A stretch of 33,522 nt of DNA, from NCBI RefSeq assembly GCF_000698575.1, contig NZ_JFHD01000053.1:1-33522 (forward strand), in the 5' to 3' direction. Below, piece by piece: positions 32,422 through 33,522 of the stretch (position 1 is the stretch's first letter; every line of letters begins with the position of its first letter). The notes beneath the pieces are model-generated. The model saw nothing but the letters and a program-made list of their open reading frames with translations, did not search any database and was not told where the DNA came from. The position numbers were made by a program, and so were the translations under genes. The stretch comes from Caballeronia zhejiangensis. Its GTDB lineage: Bacteria > Pseudomonadota > Gammaproteobacteria > Burkholderiales > Burkholderiaceae.

Positions 32422-33167
32422 AGCGGATATACGCGGCTTCTCTTTGCGCGTGGGTTATCGCGCTGGGCAGTGCGATGCCGCGCGTCGCGATGTGTGCGGA
32501 CGCGCCCGTGGCTTCGGCGCCGACGTCCGTCGATATCAAGCCCGCTGAGCAGTTGCTCTTCATGCAGCCGCATATGACCGGTGTCGAGGCGCAGACCGAG
32601 CTCGATTACGCGGTGGATTATTCCGGGCCGCCGTCGAAGGTCAATGACACGTTGCGCGTGCTCGTCGTGAGTCAGGGCAACAGCAAGAACGACGCGAAGG
32701 TTTCCGATCGGACGGGGAATGTCAACGTGCCGGGCGGCTTGCCTTGCAATCCGGTGATCATCTATTTTCTGGAGCATGACATCGCGGAGATGGAGCAACT
32801 GACGGGCGGTCAGCGGCGCTATTTCCAGCAGCGCGTGAGGATGGCGCTTGCGGCGGGGCCTGCTATCACGCCGGTGTCGAGCGAAGCGCTCGGGCTTGGC
32901 AAGCATGCGAAGGCGCAGCAGATCGTCATTCAGCCTTATTTGAACGATCCCAATGCCGAGCGGTTCACCAAGTACCTCGCCAAGCGCTATACGTTCGTCA
33001 TGGCCGATGACGTGCCCGGGCGATTGCTCATGATTCGCACCGAAGTGCCCGGTGATGGGAACGATTTTGCGCATCCGCTGCAGAAGGAGACGATTGCTTT
33101 TCAAGGGACGTTCAGGAATATGGGCGCGCCGGGGAAGCCCTCGAATGCGCCTCGGGCTAGTCGGTGA
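32418..33167 (+). CDS. Secreted protein of unknown function coupled to xoxJ
   Basis: The 249-residue product begins with a signal peptide (hydrophobic 5-20, probable cut after AMCA at 27). The mature part is about 220 residues with a single cysteine, in GGLPCNPVII, and no heme, PQQ or transport motif that I recognise. A helical segment with DIAEMEQLTGGQRRYFQQR lies in the middle, and the C-terminal 20 or so residues look disordered. Its ATG overlaps the xoxJ stop (ATGA), so it is translationally coupled and is likely to act in the periplasm with XoxFGJ. I cannot assign a function. Repeat copy D begins 10 bp after its stop. Confidence 0.75.
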   Translation: MKRIYAASLCAWVIALGSAMPRVAMCADAPVASAPTSVDIKPAEQLLFMQPHMTGVEAQTELDYAVDYSGPPSKVNDTLRVLVVSQGNSKNDAKVSDRTGNVNVPGGLPCNPVIIYFLEHDIAEMEQLTGGQRRYFQQRVRMALAAGPAITPVSSEALGLGKHAKAQQIVIQPYLNDPNAERFTKYLAKRYTFVMADDVPGRLLMIRTEVPGDGNDFAHPLQKETIAFQGTFRNMGAPGKPSNAPRASR

Positions 33168-33177
33168 TTTTTTTCTT

Positions 33178-33522
33178 TTTCGCCGGATCCCGGTTTCGCG
33201 GCGGTCTATTAGCGTTGCCCCTGTGCGGGGCGGCACTCACTTTCTTTGCTGCTGCAAAGAAAGTAAGCAAAGAAAGCAGCTCGTCACGGCCCGCGGTCAC
33301 ACGCAATTTGGGTAGTTCTCTCGTTGCAGATGGCACTCGCCTAAAGAGTGCCCTCATAGGCCCCATCGGACTCGGATCGCGCACGGTCTGCCGCCCGAAA
33401 GCGCTGAGGACACTGGTTCAGCACGAAAGAGCTTCGGCACAGCGCTACGCGCTGCCGTTGGGTATGCAAGGGAAACCAAAGGGCGGCGATTGCAGTGAGA
33501 TGGAGACGTTAGTAGAGAAGCA
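33178..33522. repeat. Dispersed near-palindromic repeat, copy D (cut by window edge)
   Basis: The left end TTTCGCCGGATCC, both left-arm hairpins and about half of the core are present before the window ends. Core orientation is the same as in B and C. The core matches copy B closely, including the AAGGGAAACC and GGCGGCGATTGCAGTG stretches. It lies directly downstream of the xoxFGJ transcript after a T-rich tract. No gene is seen in it. Confidence 0.8.

Noticed and set aside
1..33522. tRNA, rRNA or known riboswitch genes
   Set aside because: I saw no cloverleaf, rRNA segment or recognisable riboswitch core by reading both strands. A covariance-model scan would be decisive.

Overview
The window looks like a chromosome or megaplasmid segment from a GC-rich betaproteobacterium of the Burkholderiaceae, probably Paraburkholderia or Caballeronia. 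The reasons are the codon use, the red-type (form IC) RuBisCO with CbbX, the DmrB-type flavoprotein, and a dispersed hairpin repeat that I associate with this group. The genus is inferred from protein and repeat character; no 16S or other marker gene is present.

Functionally it is a one-carbon and autotrophy island. Four modules interlock. (1) Methanol oxidation: a lanthanide-type PQQ methanol dehydrogenase with its cytochrome and periplasmic partner (xoxF-xoxG-xoxJ, 29.1-32.4 kb), a secreted protein of unknown function (32.4-33.2 kb), and a lone pqqA gene (3.9 kb). (2) Formaldehyde oxidation on tetrahydromethanopterin (H4MPT): fae, mtdB and mch. (3) Making the carriers: H4MPT (mptG, DHPS-like gene, dmrB, folB, perhaps the pterin dehydratase) and methanofuran/methylofuran (mfnB, mfnE, mfnF, ATP-grasp ligases), plus DUF447 and CitG-like genes that travel with them. 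(4) CO2 fixation: cbbL-cbbS-cbbX-cbbF-cbbP-cbbT-cbbA. Together they imply methanol to formaldehyde to formate/CO2, with CO2 refixed by the Calvin cycle. No serine-cycle or RuMP genes, no fhc formyltransferase/hydrolase genes and no cbbR are in the window.

Layout: 1-1836 (+) mfnF, mfnE; 1873-2514 repeat copy A; 3983-2536 (-) pqqA, DUF447, mfnB; 4376-13085 (+) the cbb operon, with repeat copy B lying between cbbL and cbbS; 14626-13250 (-) a GT34-like glycosyltransferase flanked by a 22-bp direct repeat; 14819-15367 (+) a thioredoxin-fold protein; 19396-15364 (-) a sigma-54 activator overlapping dmrB and the DHPS-like gene; 19724-20215 (+) folB; 21312-20316 (-) fae and a small secreted four-Cys protein; 27453-21485 (-) mptG, mtdB, ATP-grasp, mch, ATP-grasp, citG-like; 27530-28318 repeat copy C; 28755-28375 (-) pterin dehydratase; 29101-33167 (+) xoxF, G, J and a secreted protein; 33178-end repeat copy D, cut by the window edge.

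Two signals go beyond ordinary annotation. First, pqqA has a full-consensus sigma-54 promoter, xoxF a good one and fae a partial one. Related ACTGT/ACAGT dyads lie upstream of the pqqA and xoxF promoters, and a sigma-54 activator is encoded in the same island. This suggests one regulon for PQQ supply, methanol oxidation and formaldehyde capture. Second, a roughly 640-bp, near-palindromic, non-coding repeat occurs four times, plus one apparent 20-bp remnant, always at gene or operon junctions. One copy splits the two RuBisCO subunit genes.
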